From Cafeteria roenbergensis (lineage: Eukaryota; Sar; Bigyra; Bicosoecida; Cafeteriaceae), in contig VLTN01000017.1 of the NCBI GenBank assembly GCA_008330645.1, positions 434,001 through 498,000 of the forward strand: a stretch of DNA of 64,000 nt, read 5' to 3'. Each line of letters begins with the position of its first letter. Position 1 is the first letter of the stretch. A program made the translations under genes and the position numbers. The notes beneath the pieces are model-generated. The model did no database searches. It was not told where the DNA came from and saw nothing but the letters and a program-made list of their open reading frames with translations. Shown in pieces: positions 63,932-64,000 of the stretch.

Positions 63932-64000
63932 TCCCGAGCGCCGGCTGTATCGATCGAACCGGGCGGTTGGGTGCACTGTCGGACCGTTCGGCCTCGGACT

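Noticed and set aside
1-64000. Mobile elements, viral remnants, tRNA or rRNA genes
   Set aside because: I looked for transposase, integrase, reverse transcriptase and capsid motifs, terminal repeats and tRNA B-box sequences and saw none that held up.

Overview
The window is nuclear DNA from a GC-rich unicellular eukaryote. The genes are spliced and closely packed. Introns are short (about 60-370 nt) and mostly have GTGAG donors and CAG acceptors. The products are typically eukaryotic: ARL1, Rab, SRP19, ARV1, MINDY4, the P0 stalk protein and exosome RRP40. Of the 28 genes whose 3' end lies in the window, 23 stop at TGA. Alanine-rich low-complexity insertions are common. I infer a free-living GC-rich protist; a stramenopile flagellate such as Cafeteria would fit, and a haptophyte is an alternative. 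The sequence alone does not settle the taxon. I found no transposon, viral element, CRISPR array, tRNA or rRNA.

Layout from left to right: an alanine-rich giant protein running off the left edge (-); FtsJ-type rRNA 2'-O-methyltransferase (+); ARL1 (-) head to head with exosome RRP40 (+); MINDY4-type deubiquitinase (+); an intronless ankyrin protein (-) head to head with methylthioribose-1-phosphate isomerase (+); MANF/ARMET with a C-terminal KDEL (+); a 1.8 kb gap; an HABP4/SERBP1-like RNA-binding protein (-) head to head with SRP19 (+); a coiled-coil protein (-) and an alpha/beta hydrolase (-), the latter head to head with dolichyl-diphosphatase DOLPP1 (+); ARV1 (+); a small helical protein (+); a Rab GTPase (-) head to head with ALKBH8 (+); a YeeE/YedE sulfur transporter (+); DDX27/Drs1 helicase (+); a CLU-like TPR protein (-) head to head with an exon-per-repeat ankyrin protein (+); ribosomal P0 (+); a DDX28-like helicase (-) and glycerate kinase (-), the latter head to head with a Dabb-domain protein (+); organellar IF-2 (+); and an unknown 1,021-residue protein (-).

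Two themes recur. Ribosome and RNA biology is represented by FtsJ, RRP40, ALKBH8, DDX27, P0, DDX28-like, IF-2 and the SERBP1-like protein. ER and secretory biology is represented by ARL1, MANF, SRP19, DOLPP1, ARV1 and Rab. Most neighbours alternate in strand, giving eight divergent pairs with start-to-start gaps of 127-465 bp. A short sequence, CCGGCAGAGC in either orientation, recurs in at least eight of the promoter-proximal gaps, usually 45-155 bp from a start codon, sometimes beside a CACGTG. It is the best candidate here for an undescribed regulatory element. The clearest structural curiosity is the ankyrin gene at 47443-49092, in which five consecutive exons are each exactly 99 nt, phase 0, and encode one ankyrin repeat each.
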